Below are positions 35,753 through 44,653 of a DNA stretch of 60,863 bases, in pieces; the first letter of the stretch is position 1, and every line of letters starts with the position of its first letter. The notes below the pieces were generated by a model. It was not told where the DNA came from. It worked only from the letters and a program-made list of their open reading frames with translations, and searched no databases. The position numbers and the translations under genes were made by a program. The stretch comes from Siminovitchia fortis (lineage in GTDB: Bacteria; Bacillota; Bacilli; Bacillales; Bacillaceae_C), in the NCBI RefSeq assembly GCF_003605365.2, contig NZ_QYTU02000021.1, forward strand, positions 1 to 60,863. Direction: 5' to 3'.

Positions 35753-36019
35753 ATGAAATATTTCGCCGTTTTCTTACCAATGAAAGATGAAGAAAAAACC
35801 CAGCAACACCGCCCGGCTCACTTGGAATTTTTAGCAAGAATGAAAAAAGAAAAGAAAGTGGCCATGTTTGGCCGTTTCACAGATGGAGCAGGCGGCCTTG
35901 TCATTTATCAGGGAGAAAACCTTGAACAAGTTGAATCATGGGTAAAGCAAGATCCTTATGTTGTAAACGATGCAAGAACTTATGAAATACACGAGTGGGA
36001 TATGGTGTCCGACGCATAA
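35753..36019 (+). CDS. YciI family protein
   Basis: This 88-residue ferredoxin-like-fold protein of the YciI family (MKYFAVFLPMKD, then RPAHLEFLARMKKEKKVAMFGRF, then DPYVVNDARTYEIHEWDMV) has the conserved His (HLEF) and Asp-Pro (DPYV) of the family active-site pocket. Some members act as small hydrolases or dehalogenase-like enzymes; most are uncharacterised. AGGGAAAAGA lies before the ATG. It is monocistronic, with a long perfect terminator. Confidence 0.82.
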   Translation: MKYFAVFLPMKDEEKTQQHRPAHLEFLARMKKEKKVAMFGRFTDGAGGLVIYQGENLEQVESWVKQDPYVVNDARTYEIHEWDMVSDA

Positions 36020-36032
36020 TTATCAACAAATG

Positions 36033-36073
36033 AAAAAAGCCGAAATTTCACATGGAAATTTCGGCTTTTTAAA
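36033..36073 (+). terminator. terminator after the YciI gene
   Basis: AAAAAGCCGAAATTTC pairs perfectly with GAAATTTCGGCTTTTT (16 bp). Confidence 0.9.
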
Positions 36074-36077
36074 GCTT

Positions 36078-36189
36078 TGTCCAGCTCCAGCGCCTGCCCC
36101 GCAAGGATCAAGCCGCTTCCCTGTTCGAACTGCCTCCTCGGGAATCGTCTTGTTTGCCTGCGCTGAGCAAGGCGCTTTAGCTTTTCTTA
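36078..36189 (-). repeat. dispersed intergenic repeat, copy C (short)
   Basis: It begins TGTCCAGCTCCAGCGCCT and ends GCGCTTTAGCTTTTCTTA, the same two ends as copy D, but its 110-base length implies an internal deletion. Confidence 0.7.
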
Positions 36190-36246
36190 CTGAGTAAGAA
36201 AGTATAAGATGTTTTAGCTATAAAATTTTGAACAAAGCCTTTTGTT

Positions 36247-36475
36247 GTCTAGCTCCAGCGCCTATCGACTAGCAGACTTCGCACCTCTGGTGCTCCTGCG
36301 CCATAGCTTATCAAGGAAGCCTTGTTCAGCTCGTCGCAAAGCTCAGGAAGCCTCTCGAAGAAGAAGCTTTCCTACGATAAGTCAACATCGGCTCGTTCCT
36401 CGCCGTGTTTCCTTTATCTCGTCGGAGGCACTCCAGTCTGTACGTCGATGAGCAAGGCGCTTTAGCTTTTCTTAT
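36247..36475 (-). repeat. dispersed intergenic repeat, copy D
   Basis: The ends are TGTCTAGCTCCAGCGCCT and GCGCTTTAGCTTTTCTTA. Internal blocks ATCGACTAGCAGACTTC, CCTACGATAAGTCAACATCG, CTTTATCTCGT and CTCCAGTCTGTACGTCG are shared with copies B and E. Its right end lies against the stop codon of the spore lipoprotein gene. Confidence 0.8.
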
Positions 36476-37063
36476 TTACCTTGCGTTAGGAAATACGCGC
36501 TGTACGGTATCGGTAAATTCATCAAAGAAACCGCTGATCGGACGGCCGTTGCGGATGTCGTTTCCATATCCTCTCATCCGGTCGTAGAAGTCCGGGTTTT
36601 CAGATATATACACATTATCAAAGTCATGGTTAGTGTCTCTGACCTTCCGGGCAATTTTCTTCTGTACATCTTTAGTCATCTCTCTGTCTCCCTGGTCACT
36701 GAGCTTTACTGCAACGTAGGCGTTGCGGTTCGTTACCAGGACACTTGCATCATCAACCTCTTTCAAGTCTGTCACTTTTTCGGCAACGTCATCTGCAAGG
36801 TCAATGTTTTGGTTATCATCGTTCACCGTATTGTCATTGTTTCGGTTGTCGGTATTGGTGCCGAATCCATCATTCCTGTTATCATTTACACCGATGCCGT
36901 CGTTCATGTTATTAACCCCGTCACGGTTATCGTCAGGGTTATAACGGACTCCAAGAGGACGGTTGTCATCGCTTGTAAATCGGTCGTTATTGTTTGCGGT
37001 GCCGCAGCCTGCCAATACCACAGATATCAAACCTGCATAAATGAACGGTTTTATAAATTTCAT
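36476..37063 (-). CDS. YhcN/YlaJ family sporulation lipoprotein
   Basis: This 195-residue lipoprotein has an N-terminal signal ending in lipobox LAGC (about 17-20). A disordered Asn/Asp-rich linker (about 24-87, with repeated NDNRNDG-type blocks) follows. The C-terminal YhcN/YlaJ domain shows DDVAEKVTDLKEVDDASVLV, then NAYVAVKLSD, then VYISENPDFYDRM. YhcN-type lipoproteins are found in the spore inner membrane and some aid germination. AAAGGAGG lies before the ATG. It is monocistronic and divergent from sftA. Confidence 0.85.
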   Translation of the reverse strand: MKFIKPFIYAGLISVVLAGCGTANNNDRFTSDDNRPLGVRYNPDDNRDGVNNMNDGIGVNDNRNDGFGTNTDNRNNDNTVNDDNQNIDLADDVAEKVTDLKEVDDASVLVTNRNAYVAVKLSDQGDREMTKDVQKKIARKVRDTNHDFDNVYISENPDFYDRMRGYGNDIRNGRPISGFFDEFTDTVQRVFPNAR

Positions 37064-37186
37064 TTAGGTAACCTCCTTTTTTTAAAATCGTTTTTAATGT
37101 TCCAAACCCATCAATTATTATTCGTTTTTTTGTTATAATGAATGGATGACAGTTATTACCTTTAATGAAAGAAAGAGTGATTGAAT

Positions 37187-39979
37187 ATGCACTGGTGGAA
37201 AAAATTTCTTTCAAATTTTTTATCAGATAAAACAATGGATGAACCAACTGAATTACATATAGAAGATCACCATAAAAATGAACTGCATGAGATGAAAACC
37301 CGGATGATTTACCAATATCCAAAAGGAGAATTCCGTTTTCCATTAATCAAGGACCAGCCAGGAAAACCGGTCCAAGGCAGTCAGAAGAGGCCTGTCCAAA
37401 GGGAGCAGAAAGACGAAAAAAGAATCCCTGAAAAGAGACAGAATAGCCAAAGCATCGGGGAGAAAACGGAACAAAAGAGAAGGAAGATTGAGCCGAAAAA
37501 CAGCCAGCCCTTTGAGCCGACGCACATTCCTTCACCCATTTACGGATTTAACCGGCCGATAGAAAGAAAAGAAAACCCGAAACCGAAAATACCTGAATTT
37601 GAATTGACTGACTTTAAGCAGAAAACAAGGTTTGAGAAGGAAGACCACAAGCCGGATTTAGAGATGGTGACTGAGGAAGAAGTTTTTGCAGAACAGCCTG
37701 TGGAGCCAAAGACAAACGGATCCTTATTGGACTTGGACGAAAAAAATGATCCTGAATCGCAAAATGGTGCAATCGAAATAAAAACATGGACACATAACCA
37801 AGGGATAGGAGAATCACTTGAGGAATCTGAGGAAGAAATACCGGAGTTAACAAATACAGATTCTAAAGAAAATGATGAAGCTTCCAATGGGGAAAAATGG
37901 ATGGATCAAGGACAGGCCGAAATGGCAATATCCGAAGAAATCGGGGAAAAGGAAGAGCAGGTTTTTGCTGAAGAAGTCGATGAAACGGAAAAGCTGACCT
38001 CCATCGAAAAAGGATCGGGGGAAGAGATGTCTTTTCCAAAGCAGTCTGAATTTGAAGCAGAGCCGGCCCCAGGCGAAAAAATTGACGACCCGGGTGAAGA
38101 GACACTTGCTTCAAGCCAGCTTAAATTTGAACCAGAGCAAGCCTTTCCTGAAGAAATCGATGAAATAGACGAACTGACCGAAGAAGTAGAAATGCCGGAG
38201 GAAAAAATACCGGTTTCCAGCCAGCCTGATGTTGAACCAGGACCGGCCTTCGATGAAGCGCCAATGGATGGAGAGAGCAGAAAGACCGATGAGGACGCTT
38301 TTGAAGAGACAGCGGCTGCAGTTGAAATGACCTTGGGTCAAGAAACCGAAGCAACGGAGCCGAAATTGGAAGAACCACTAAATGCTGAAGAACCAGCCAA
38401 GGAAAGTACAAACAGCAAGCCGAGATCGCAATTGCCATTTAATGTGCTGATGCTTTCGCAGGACAGGGCTAGATGGCAAAGGCAAAGAGAAAGGGAGAAA
38501 AGCAAGAGTGAAGCCGTTTCGAAGCCGGTAAAAGAAACGAAAATCCCGGAAACGATGCATTATGAATTTCCGGCCCTGTCGCTTCTTAAGCCGCCTGTTT
38601 TTAAAGAAGAAAATACAGAGTGGTTAAATGAACAAACGATCCTTCTTGATGAAACGATGGAAAACTTCAATGTGAAGGCACATGTTGTCAAAGCCAGTCA
38701 GGGGCCTTCTGTCACGAGGTTTGAAGTACAGCCGGATAAAGGGGTCAAGGTCAATAAGATCACAAATTTGAGCAATGATATCAAGCTGAGCATGGCAGCA
38801 CGCGATATCCGGATGGAAGCCCCGATCCCCGGGACGCGGTCAATTGGAATTGAGCTGCCAAACAAAGAGAGCCGGCCGGTCCAAATAAGTGAAATTATCG
38901 GTAAAACAGCCTTTTTACAAGGAGAATCCCCTTTGACCGCCGCGCTGGGACTTGACATTTCAGGAGATCCGGTTGTAACGGATTTGCGGAAAATGCCCCA
39001 TGGTTTGATTGCGGGAGCTACGGGATCAGGGAAAAGTGTCTGCATCAACTCTATTCTTGTCAGCCTGCTGTATAAAGCAAGGCCTGATGAACTGAAATTA
39101 ATGCTCATTGATCCCAAAATGGTAGAGCTTGCGCCATACAATCATATTCCGCACCTGGTCAGCCCGGTCATCACCGATGTAAAAGCGGCAACGGCAGCTT
39201 TAAAATGGGCGGTGGATGAAATGGAGAGGCGCTATGAACTGTTTGTCCATGCCGGGGTCCGCGACATTGGCCGGTTCAACGAACTGGCAGAAACAAAAGG
39301 TCAAAAAAGCGAACATCTCCCATATATTGTGATTATCATCGATGAACTCGCTGACTTGATGATGGTGGCACCTGCCGAAGTAGAAGAGTCCATTTGCCGG
39401 ATTGCGCAAAAGGCACGGGCATGCGGGATCCATTTGCTCATTGCTACGCAAAGGCCTTCAGTTGACGTCATCACCGGTCTGATCAAAGCGAACGTGCCGA
39501 CAAGAATCGCCTTTGCGGTTTCCTCACAAGTGGACTCAAGGACAGTCATTGACGTGAGTGGTGCTGAAAAGCTGCTCGGACGCGGGGATATGCTGTTTTT
39601 AAATAACGGATCAGTCAAGCCTGTACGGCTTCAGGGAACATTCGTGTCAGATGAGGAGATTGACCGGGTCATTGAACATGTTCGCAAGCAAGGCAAGCCG
39701 AATTATATCTTTCAACAGGAGGAACTGTTGAAGAAAGCTGAAATCCAGGAAAATGAAGATGAACTTTTATTGGATGCATGCCAATTTGTGGTAAAACAAG
39801 GAAATGCCTCTACTTCATTATTACAGAGACAGTTTAGAATTGGATATAACCGTGCTGCAAGATTGATGGAGATGATGGAGGAACAAGGAGTCATTTCCGG
39901 GGCAAAGGGAAGCAAGCCTCGGGACGTACTCATAAAAGAGGCGGATCTCGATTCGTTGAAAGATTCACTAGTACATTAG
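37187..39979 (+). CDS. sftA: DNA translocase SftA (FtsK/SpoIIIE family)
   Basis: This 930-residue ATPase lacks N-terminal membrane helices, as in B. subtilis SftA (YtpST), which clears DNA from the closing septum before SpoIIIE acts. Residues 50-430 are a low-complexity acidic linker. The alpha domain follows (about 475-590), then the motor with Walker A GATGSGKS (about 610), Walker B IVIIIDELADLMM (about 714), and the FtsK signature IATQRPSVDVITG. The C-terminal gamma winged helix (QRQFRIGYNRAARLMEMME) recognises DNA polarity sequences. ATG at 37187 is better spaced than TTG 37181 relative to AAGAGTG. Confidence 0.92.
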   Translation: MHWWKKFLSNFLSDKTMDEPTELHIEDHHKNELHEMKTRMIYQYPKGEFRFPLIKDQPGKPVQGSQKRPVQREQKDEKRIPEKRQNSQSIGEKTEQKRRKIEPKNSQPFEPTHIPSPIYGFNRPIERKENPKPKIPEFELTDFKQKTRFEKEDHKPDLEMVTEEEVFAEQPVEPKTNGSLLDLDEKNDPESQNGAIEIKTWTHNQGIGESLEESEEEIPELTNTDSKENDEASNGEKWMDQGQAEMAISEEIGEKEEQVFAEEVDETEKLTSIEKGSGEEMSFPKQSEFEAEPAPGEKIDDPGEETLASSQLKFEPEQAFPEEIDEIDELTEEVEMPEEKIPVSSQPDVEPGPAFDEAPMDGESRKTDEDAFEETAAAVEMTLGQETEATEPKLEEPLNAEEPAKESTNSKPRSQLPFNVLMLSQDRARWQRQREREKSKSEAVSKPVKETKIPETMHYEFPALSLLKPPVFKEENTEWLNEQTILLDETMENFNVKAHVVKASQGPSVTRFEVQPDKGVKVNKITNLSNDIKLSMAARDIRMEAPIPGTRSIGIELPNKESRPVQISEIIGKTAFLQGESPLTAALGLDISGDPVVTDLRKMPHGLIAGATGSGKSVCINSILVSLLYKARPDELKLMLIDPKMVELAPYNHIPHLVSPVITDVKAATAALKWAVDEMERRYELFVHAGVRDIGRFNELAETKGQKSEHLPYIVIIIDELADLMMVAPAEVEESICRIAQKARACGIHLLIATQRPSVDVITGLIKANVPTRIAFAVSSQVDSRTVIDVSGAEKLLGRGDMLFLNNGSVKPVRLQGTFVSDEEIDRVIEHVRKQGKPNYIFQQEELLKKAEIQENEDELLLDACQFVVKQGNASTSLLQRQFRIGYNRAARLMEMMEEQGVISGAKGSKPRDVLIKEADLDSLKDSLVH

Positions 39980-40007
39980 AGGATAAAATGTTATTCTATT
40001 TGATGAT

Positions 40008-40032
40008 GGGGAACAAAGGCTTCCCCTTTTTT
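40008..40032 (+). terminator. sftA terminator
   Basis: GGGGAA pairs with TTCCCC and is followed by TTTTTT. Confidence 0.75.
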
Positions 40033-40066
40033 AATGGTGATTAAAGCAGCACAAGGAGTATCTGAC

Positions 40067-41164
40067 ATGAAGGAAATCGAACTGAAGCTTCAGGGCAAAA
40101 TAAAAAGATTGACCAATAAAACATTTAAATTTGATGAGCGTGTGAAAGATGGCTGGTTTTCTGCGGTATATTTTTTAAAAACAAGAGAAATCGCAGAGCG
40201 CTATAAAAAAGACAACATCGTGACCATGCAATTTTTTCAAAGAAAAGACGCCGTTCTATGCGGTACGGACGAGGCTATCGCCCTCTTGAAAAATTTCGCG
40301 AAGGATCCTGAAAACCTGGAAATCCATTCTCTGAAAGACGGGGATAAGATAACCCCTTTTGAAACGGTCCTTACTGTAACGGGTCCCTACCAGGACTTCG
40401 GGTACCTTGAGGGAATCATTGACGGCATCCTTTCCAGGCGTACATCTGTGGCAACAAATGTCTATAACGTTTCAAAAGCGGCAGCCATATCCGGCAGGCA
40501 GAAGCCGGTGATTTTTATGGGAGACCGTGATGATCACTTCACACAACAGGCCGGGGACGGATATGCGGCATATATCGGAGGTTCGACGGCACAGGCAACG
40601 CCTGCAATGAATGAATGGTGGGGAAAAAAGGGCATGGGCACGATGCCTCATGCGATGATTCAGCTTTTCAATGGTGATATTGTCGAAGCTACAAAAGCAT
40701 ACCATGAAACTTTTCCCGACGACGAACTATTATCTCTCGTTGATTATAACAATGATGTCATCACCGATTCTTTGAAGCTGGCCCGCGAATTCGGCCCGGC
40801 ATTGAAAGGGGTCCGGGTAGACACATCGAGAACCATGATCGATAAATACTTTCTTAGAAATCAACATTTGCTTGGTACCTTTGATCCCCGCGGAGTAAAT
40901 GCAACGCTCATCTTTGCCTTAAGGGAAGCTTTGGATCGCGAAGGTTTTCAACATGTCAAAATTGTTGTTTCAGGCGGTTTCAATGTGGAGAGAATTACCG
41001 AGTTTGAAAATATGGGAGTCCCGGTTGATATGTATGGGATCGGCAGCAGCTTGCTGAAAATCAACATCGGCTTTACTGGGGACTGTGTATTGTTAAACGG
41101 GGAGCATTCCGCCAAGGCGGGAAGACGCTACCGCCCCAATCCGCGTCTTGAAAAAGTTGATTGA
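40067..41164 (+). CDS. nicotinate phosphoribosyltransferase
   Basis: This 365-residue enzyme of the NAPRTase/NadC-like superfamily converts nicotinate and PRPP to nicotinate mononucleotide in NAD salvage. Visible motifs are FFQRKDAVLCG, TVTGPYQDFGYLEGIIDGIL with the substrate-binding RTSVATNVYNV, GVRVDTSRTMIDKYF and the phosphate-binding VVSGGFNVERI and YGIGSSLL. It is of the shorter Bacillus type rather than B. subtilis PncB. AAGGAG lies 10 bases before the ATG at 40067. It is placed between sftA and murC, with no operon partner. Confidence 0.85.
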   Translation: MKEIELKLQGKIKRLTNKTFKFDERVKDGWFSAVYFLKTREIAERYKKDNIVTMQFFQRKDAVLCGTDEAIALLKNFAKDPENLEIHSLKDGDKITPFETVLTVTGPYQDFGYLEGIIDGILSRRTSVATNVYNVSKAAAISGRQKPVIFMGDRDDHFTQQAGDGYAAYIGGSTAQATPAMNEWWGKKGMGTMPHAMIQLFNGDIVEATKAYHETFPDDELLSLVDYNNDVITDSLKLAREFGPALKGVRVDTSRTMIDKYFLRNQHLLGTFDPRGVNATLIFALREALDREGFQHVKIVVSGGFNVERITEFENMGVPVDMYGIGSSLLKINIGFTGDCVLLNGEHSAKAGRRYRPNPRLEKVD

Positions 41165-41301
41165 TTTCCCGTGAGATTGAGAATGAATAGTAACTGTTTC
41201 GGATCAATGATATAATGGCATAATAAAAAAACTATCTGTAATGCTTACATACGAGTACAGCCGGCAGTTTATAATAAGGAAACCAAGGCTTTGAATAGCA
41301 T

Positions 41302-41331
41302 TTGAGCAAATCTCAATGTTTTTCATATAAT
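41302..41331 (+). promoter_or_regulatory. murC promoter
   Basis: TTGAGC (41302-41307) and TATAAT (41326-41331) are 18 bases apart, about 35 bases before the start codon. Confidence 0.65.
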
Positions 41332-41364
41332 ACATACAGATAGACGATCGCTGGAGGTTCTGCT

Positions 41365-42684
41365 ATGACTGTATACCATTTCGTCGGTATCAAGGGCACC
41401 GGAATGAGCGCTCTCGCACAAATTCTTCACAATTCTGGATATAAAGTGCAGGGGTCCGACGTGGAAAAATATTTCTTCACCCAAGAAGCGCTTGATGATT
41501 TGAAAATTAAAATTTTACCTTTTAATCGTGAAAATATAAAACCCGGAATGACCGTAATTGCAGGAAATGCTTTTTCAGATGCACACGAAGAAATCGATGA
41601 GGCATTGAAACAGGGAATTGAGGTCATCCGCTATCACACATTTTTGGGCGAGTACATGAAAAAATTTACAAGCATCGGGGTTACTGGGTCACATGGAAAA
41701 ACTTCAACGACCGGTCTCCTTGCCCATGTGATGAAAGGGGCAAAGCCCACCTCATTCCTGATTGGCGATGGTACGGGAAAAGGGGAAAAGGATGCGGCTT
41801 ATTTTGTATTTGAAGCATGCGAATACCGCAGGCACTTTTTATCATACCACCCGGATTACGCTATTATGACAAATATTGACTTTGACCATCCTGATTACTT
41901 TGCCAATGTGGACGATGTATTCCAGGCTTTTCAAGAGATGGCCCTGCAGGTCAATAAGGCGATCATTGCTTTCGGTGATGATGAGCAGCTGCAAAAGATC
42001 CAGGCAGGCGTCCCCGTCCTGTTCTATGGCTTTGGCGAAGGAAACGATTTCCAGGCACGCAATATCGAGAAATCAACAGCCGGGACAAAATTTGATGTTT
42101 TTGTCCGCAATCATTTTTATGCATCTTTTGAAATTCCCGCATACGGGGATCATAATATTTTAAATGCGCTCGCTGTCATTGCACTTTGTCACTATGAAGA
42201 GCTGGACACAAAAATTTTGCAGCAGCAATTATTGACATTCAATGGAGTGAAGCGGCGGTTTACCGAGAAGCGTCTTGGCAGCCAAATCCTCATTGATGAT
42301 TACGCCCATCATCCTGCCGAGATCAAAGCGACGATTAGTGCAGCAAAGCAGAAATATCCGGATCGTCCGATTGTTGCTGTGTTCCAGCCGCATACTTTTA
42401 CAAGAACCCGGACATTTTTGCAGGAGTTTGGTGAAAGTTTAGGCGAAGCAAATCAGGTATACTTATGTGACATCTTCGGTTCGGCCCGCGAAAATCACGG
42501 TGAACTGACCATAGACGATTTGAAAGCAAGAATCGAAGGGGCCGAAATCCTTCAAGAAGAGGACACATCCCCTCTTTTGATGCTTGATGATTCGGTACTT
42601 ATTTTCATGGGAGCGGGAGATATACAGAAATTCCAGGTCGCTTACGAAAACCTGCTGCAACAGCAGCTGAAAAAAGCTCAATAG
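41365..42684 (+). CDS. murC: UDP-N-acetylmuramate--L-alanine ligase
   Basis: This 439-residue Mur ligase adds L-alanine to UDP-MurNAc, the first peptide step of peptidoglycan synthesis, in the cytosol. The N-terminal UDP-binding motif is [13 protein letters not shown]. The ATP P-loop is [12 protein letters not shown] (about 105-116). The central [12 protein letters not shown] and [10 protein letters not shown], and the C-terminal [14 protein letters not shown] and [12 protein letters not shown], are conserved. GGAGG is at good spacing before the ATG. The gene follows sftA as in B. subtilis, with the NAPRTase gene inserted between. Confidence 0.95.
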   Translation: MTVYHFVGIKGTGMSALAQILHNSGYKVQGSDVEKYFFTQEALDDLKIKILPFNRENIKPGMTVIAGNAFSDAHEEIDEALKQGIEVIRYHTFLGEYMKKFTSIGVTGSHGKTSTTGLLAHVMKGAKPTSFLIGDGTGKGEKDAAYFVFEACEYRRHFLSYHPDYAIMTNIDFDHPDYFANVDDVFQAFQEMALQVNKAIIAFGDDEQLQKIQAGVPVLFYGFGEGNDFQARNIEKSTAGTKFDVFVRNHFYASFEIPAYGDHNILNALAVIALCHYEELDTKILQQQLLTFNGVKRRFTEKRLGSQILIDDYAHHPAEIKATISAAKQKYPDRPIVAVFQPHTFTRTRTFLQEFGESLGEANQVYLCDIFGSARENHGELTIDDLKARIEGAEILQEEDTSPLLMLDDSVLIFMGAGDIQKFQVAYENLLQQQLKKAQ

Positions 42685-42702
42685 GCAGCCCGGAGCCTGT
42701 CG

Positions 42703-42734
42703 AAAGAAGATGCGTTTCCCGCATCTTCTTTTTT
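42703..42734 (+). terminator. murC terminator
   Basis: AAAGAAGATGCG pairs with CGCATCTTCTTT, with six Ts. Confidence 0.88.
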
Positions 42735-42736
42735 AA

Positions 42737-43028
42737 AAGATAAAAAGGTATAACTTGTCATGGAAAATTTTATCTGAGATTCTTGGTAAGGGAGATAAAC
42801 CGCAATTTCGGTCAATTGAATGATTCCTTCCGGCGGCCAAAACCAAATTATTTCCCTTTGATATTAATGGCGATAAATTATCCCAATTTTAAATAGAAAA
42901 AATGAAGATTTTGTGTTTTTTTAAGAAAAATAAAGGGAAAATTGTGTTTAGCAAAGAAGATGTATAACTGTCTGTTTATTTTATAATAAACAGGGGTAGA
43001 GTTGATGTATACAGGAGGTGTGGAAGTG
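42737..43028. other. intergenic region with a palindromic -10 element
   Basis: This is AT-rich sequence upstream of ytxG. CTGTTTATT (42972-42980) and AATAAACAG (42985-42993) form a perfect inverted repeat whose centre contains TATAAT (42982-42987). No convincing -35 was found. Confidence 0.5.
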
Positions 43029-43535
43029 ATGATCATTATTCTTTACTTAAGTGTTGCTTTAATAGCGATTGCATTTCTGATTCTCGTAATCAGCTTGACA
43101 AAAACATTAACAGCAGTAAAAGTGACATTGGAAAGTGTGTCTGAAACATTGGATGGCCTTGAAAACCAATTAAAAGGGGTTACGGGTGAAACAACGATGC
43201 TTCTACATAAAACGAACGCCCTGGCTGAAGATATTCAGCAAAAAACGGAGAAGCTCGAAACGGTGGTTGATGGCATACAAGGTGTCGGACATGCTGTTCA
43301 AGGCGTAGGAAATACGGTTTCGGATCTGAATTCTTCATTGCAAAAGGTAACGAGATCCGTATCTTCCGCTGTAGTAAGAAACGAAGATAAAATCATCCAG
43401 ATTGTTCAATGGGGCACAGCTTTGAAAGAACTGAAAGACAAATGGACAGACAAGAAAAAAACAAGAGACAAAAAGAAGGATAGCCAATCGGAGGTTGTAA
43501 TCCATACTCAAAAGTTGGAAGGCGGAAGAGGTTAA
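43029..43535 (+). CDS. ytxG: YtxG-like DUF948 protein
   Basis: This protein of about 168 residues has one N-terminal membrane helix ([20 protein letters not shown]), then a long helical region with the DUF948 pattern [20 protein letters not shown] and a basic C-terminal tail. It is probably a membrane-anchored coiled coil. In B. subtilis ytxG-ytxH(-ytxJ) respond to general stress and the stationary phase. AGGAGGTG fits either the GTG at 43026 or the ATG at 43029. ytxH follows after 32 bases. Confidence 0.82.
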   Translation: MIIILYLSVALIAIAFLILVISLTKTLTAVKVTLESVSETLDGLENQLKGVTGETTMLLHKTNALAEDIQQKTEKLETVVDGIQGVGHAVQGVGNTVSDLNSSLQKVTRSVSSAVVRNEDKIIQIVQWGTALKELKDKWTDKKKTRDKKKDSQSEVVIHTQKLEGGRG

Positions 43536-43567
43536 GGTAAATAATCTTTTAAGGAGGATGAAAAAGA

Positions 43568-44083
43568 ATGAACAATCAAGAAAAAGGTACTGGGAATTTT
43601 CTGACAGGAATATTAGTGGGAAGCATTGTAGGAGCAGCTACTGCTTTATTGGTCGCTCCGAAATCCGGCAAGGAACTGCGCGGTGATTTAAGCGAACAGG
43701 TGGATAATCTGAAAGAAAAATCCGGTGAATGGAAAGAGACGGTCATGGAAAAAAGTTCAGATCTGACATCCACCGCAATGGAAAAAACGAACCAAATTCG
43801 CCAGACGGCAATGGATAAGGGTGCAAACCTCGCTGAAACAGTGAAAGATAAAGCGGACCAATTCCGCAATACGGCTAAAACAGCGGTCGACGAAGTAGCG
43901 GAAAATGCAAAAAAAGGTGCGGACGATTTACAGGATACCGTGCATAAAACAGTTGACTTGACCGCAGACAATACAAAAAAAGCTGTTGACCAGGCCCAAT
44001 CAGCAGCTTCGCAAGCAGATGATGAAGTAACCCAAAAGGCGGAGCAATTGGCGGACCAAGTGAATAACTCCATGAATCCATAA
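43568..44083 (+). CDS. ytxH: YtxH domain protein
   Basis: This 171-residue protein has the YtxH opening FLTGILVGSIVGAATALLVAP followed by KSGKELRGDL. The remaining residues are degenerate 11-residue-type repeats rich in Ala, Lys, Asp and Thr (TAMEKTNQIRQTAMDKGANL), resembling LEA/apolipoprotein-like amphipathic helices. A role in stress tolerance is plausible but unproven. AAGGAGGATG precedes the ATG. The third B. subtilis gene, ytxJ, is missing; a dispersed repeat begins directly at the stop codon. Confidence 0.83.
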   Translation: MNNQEKGTGNFLTGILVGSIVGAATALLVAPKSGKELRGDLSEQVDNLKEKSGEWKETVMEKSSDLTSTAMEKTNQIRQTAMDKGANLAETVKDKADQFRNTAKTAVDEVAENAKKGADDLQDTVHKTVDLTADNTKKAVDQAQSAASQADDEVTQKAEQLADQVNNSMNP

Positions 44084-44470
44084 AGAAAAGCGCAAGCGCC
44101 CGTTTAGCGACGTACAAACTGGAGCACTACGTAATGAGATAAAGGATAAGGAAAGGCGGAGAGTGCCTGCTTATCGGCGACAAGCATAAGACGAGCGCTG
44201 AAGAAGGCGTAGTTTGCCTTCAGCAGCGATTGGCTTATGACCTCGAGCCGATGGCACTCGCAGCCGGACAACACGGCGACGAAGGCAGGCTCAAGCAGCG
44301 ACGTCCTGTCGCTTCGCCTGCACTAGCACATCCTGTGCGTCGGAGCCGATGTTGACTTATCGTAGTGCTCTGAGCAACTTCCTTGAATAAACATCCACGC
44401 AGAAAAAGCAAAGCTTTTTCGAGGAAAGGAGTGCGAAGTTTGCTAGTCGCTGGGCGCCTGGAGCTGGACA
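44084..44470 (+). repeat. dispersed intergenic repeat, copy E (longest)
   Basis: It starts AGAAAAGCGCAAGCGCC immediately after the ytxH stop and ends GCGCCTGGAGCTGGACA. In between it has GACGTACAAACTGGAG, GAGATAAAGGA and CGATGTTGACTTATCGTA, the reverse complements of blocks in copies B and D. There is no credible gene in it. Confidence 0.8.
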
Positions 44471-44471
44471 T

Positions 44472-44511
44472 AAAATAAGGGCGGCTATCCTTCAAGCCGC
44501 CCTTATTTTTG
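44472..44511 (+). terminator. terminator after the repeat, probably of ytxGH
   Basis: AATAAGGGCGGCT pairs with AGCCGCCCTTATT, with a T tract. It lies 390 bases beyond ytxH. Confidence 0.8.
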
Positions 44512-44653
44512 TGAAATTTTCATGACGGGAAGCATAAAGGTTTGCAAGCTTATGATACTCTGGCGTATGATTATGACAGAATAGAAAATTATATATAATA
44601 AGTGAAACTAAAATAACCATGTCGGCGTAGTTGTATACAGGAGAGTGATGAGG

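Noticed and set aside
36242-36587. Short plus-strand frames across repeat copy D
   Set aside because: They run through a non-coding repeat and into the antisense of the spore lipoprotein gene.
42940-42990. Sigma-B promoter for ytxGH
   Set aside because: A GTTTAG and a partial GGGTAT-like sequence exist, but the spacing is about 8 bases instead of 12-15.
44235-44495. Open frames within repeat copy E
   Set aside because: No ribosome binding sites, unusual composition and similarity to non-coding copies elsewhere in the window.
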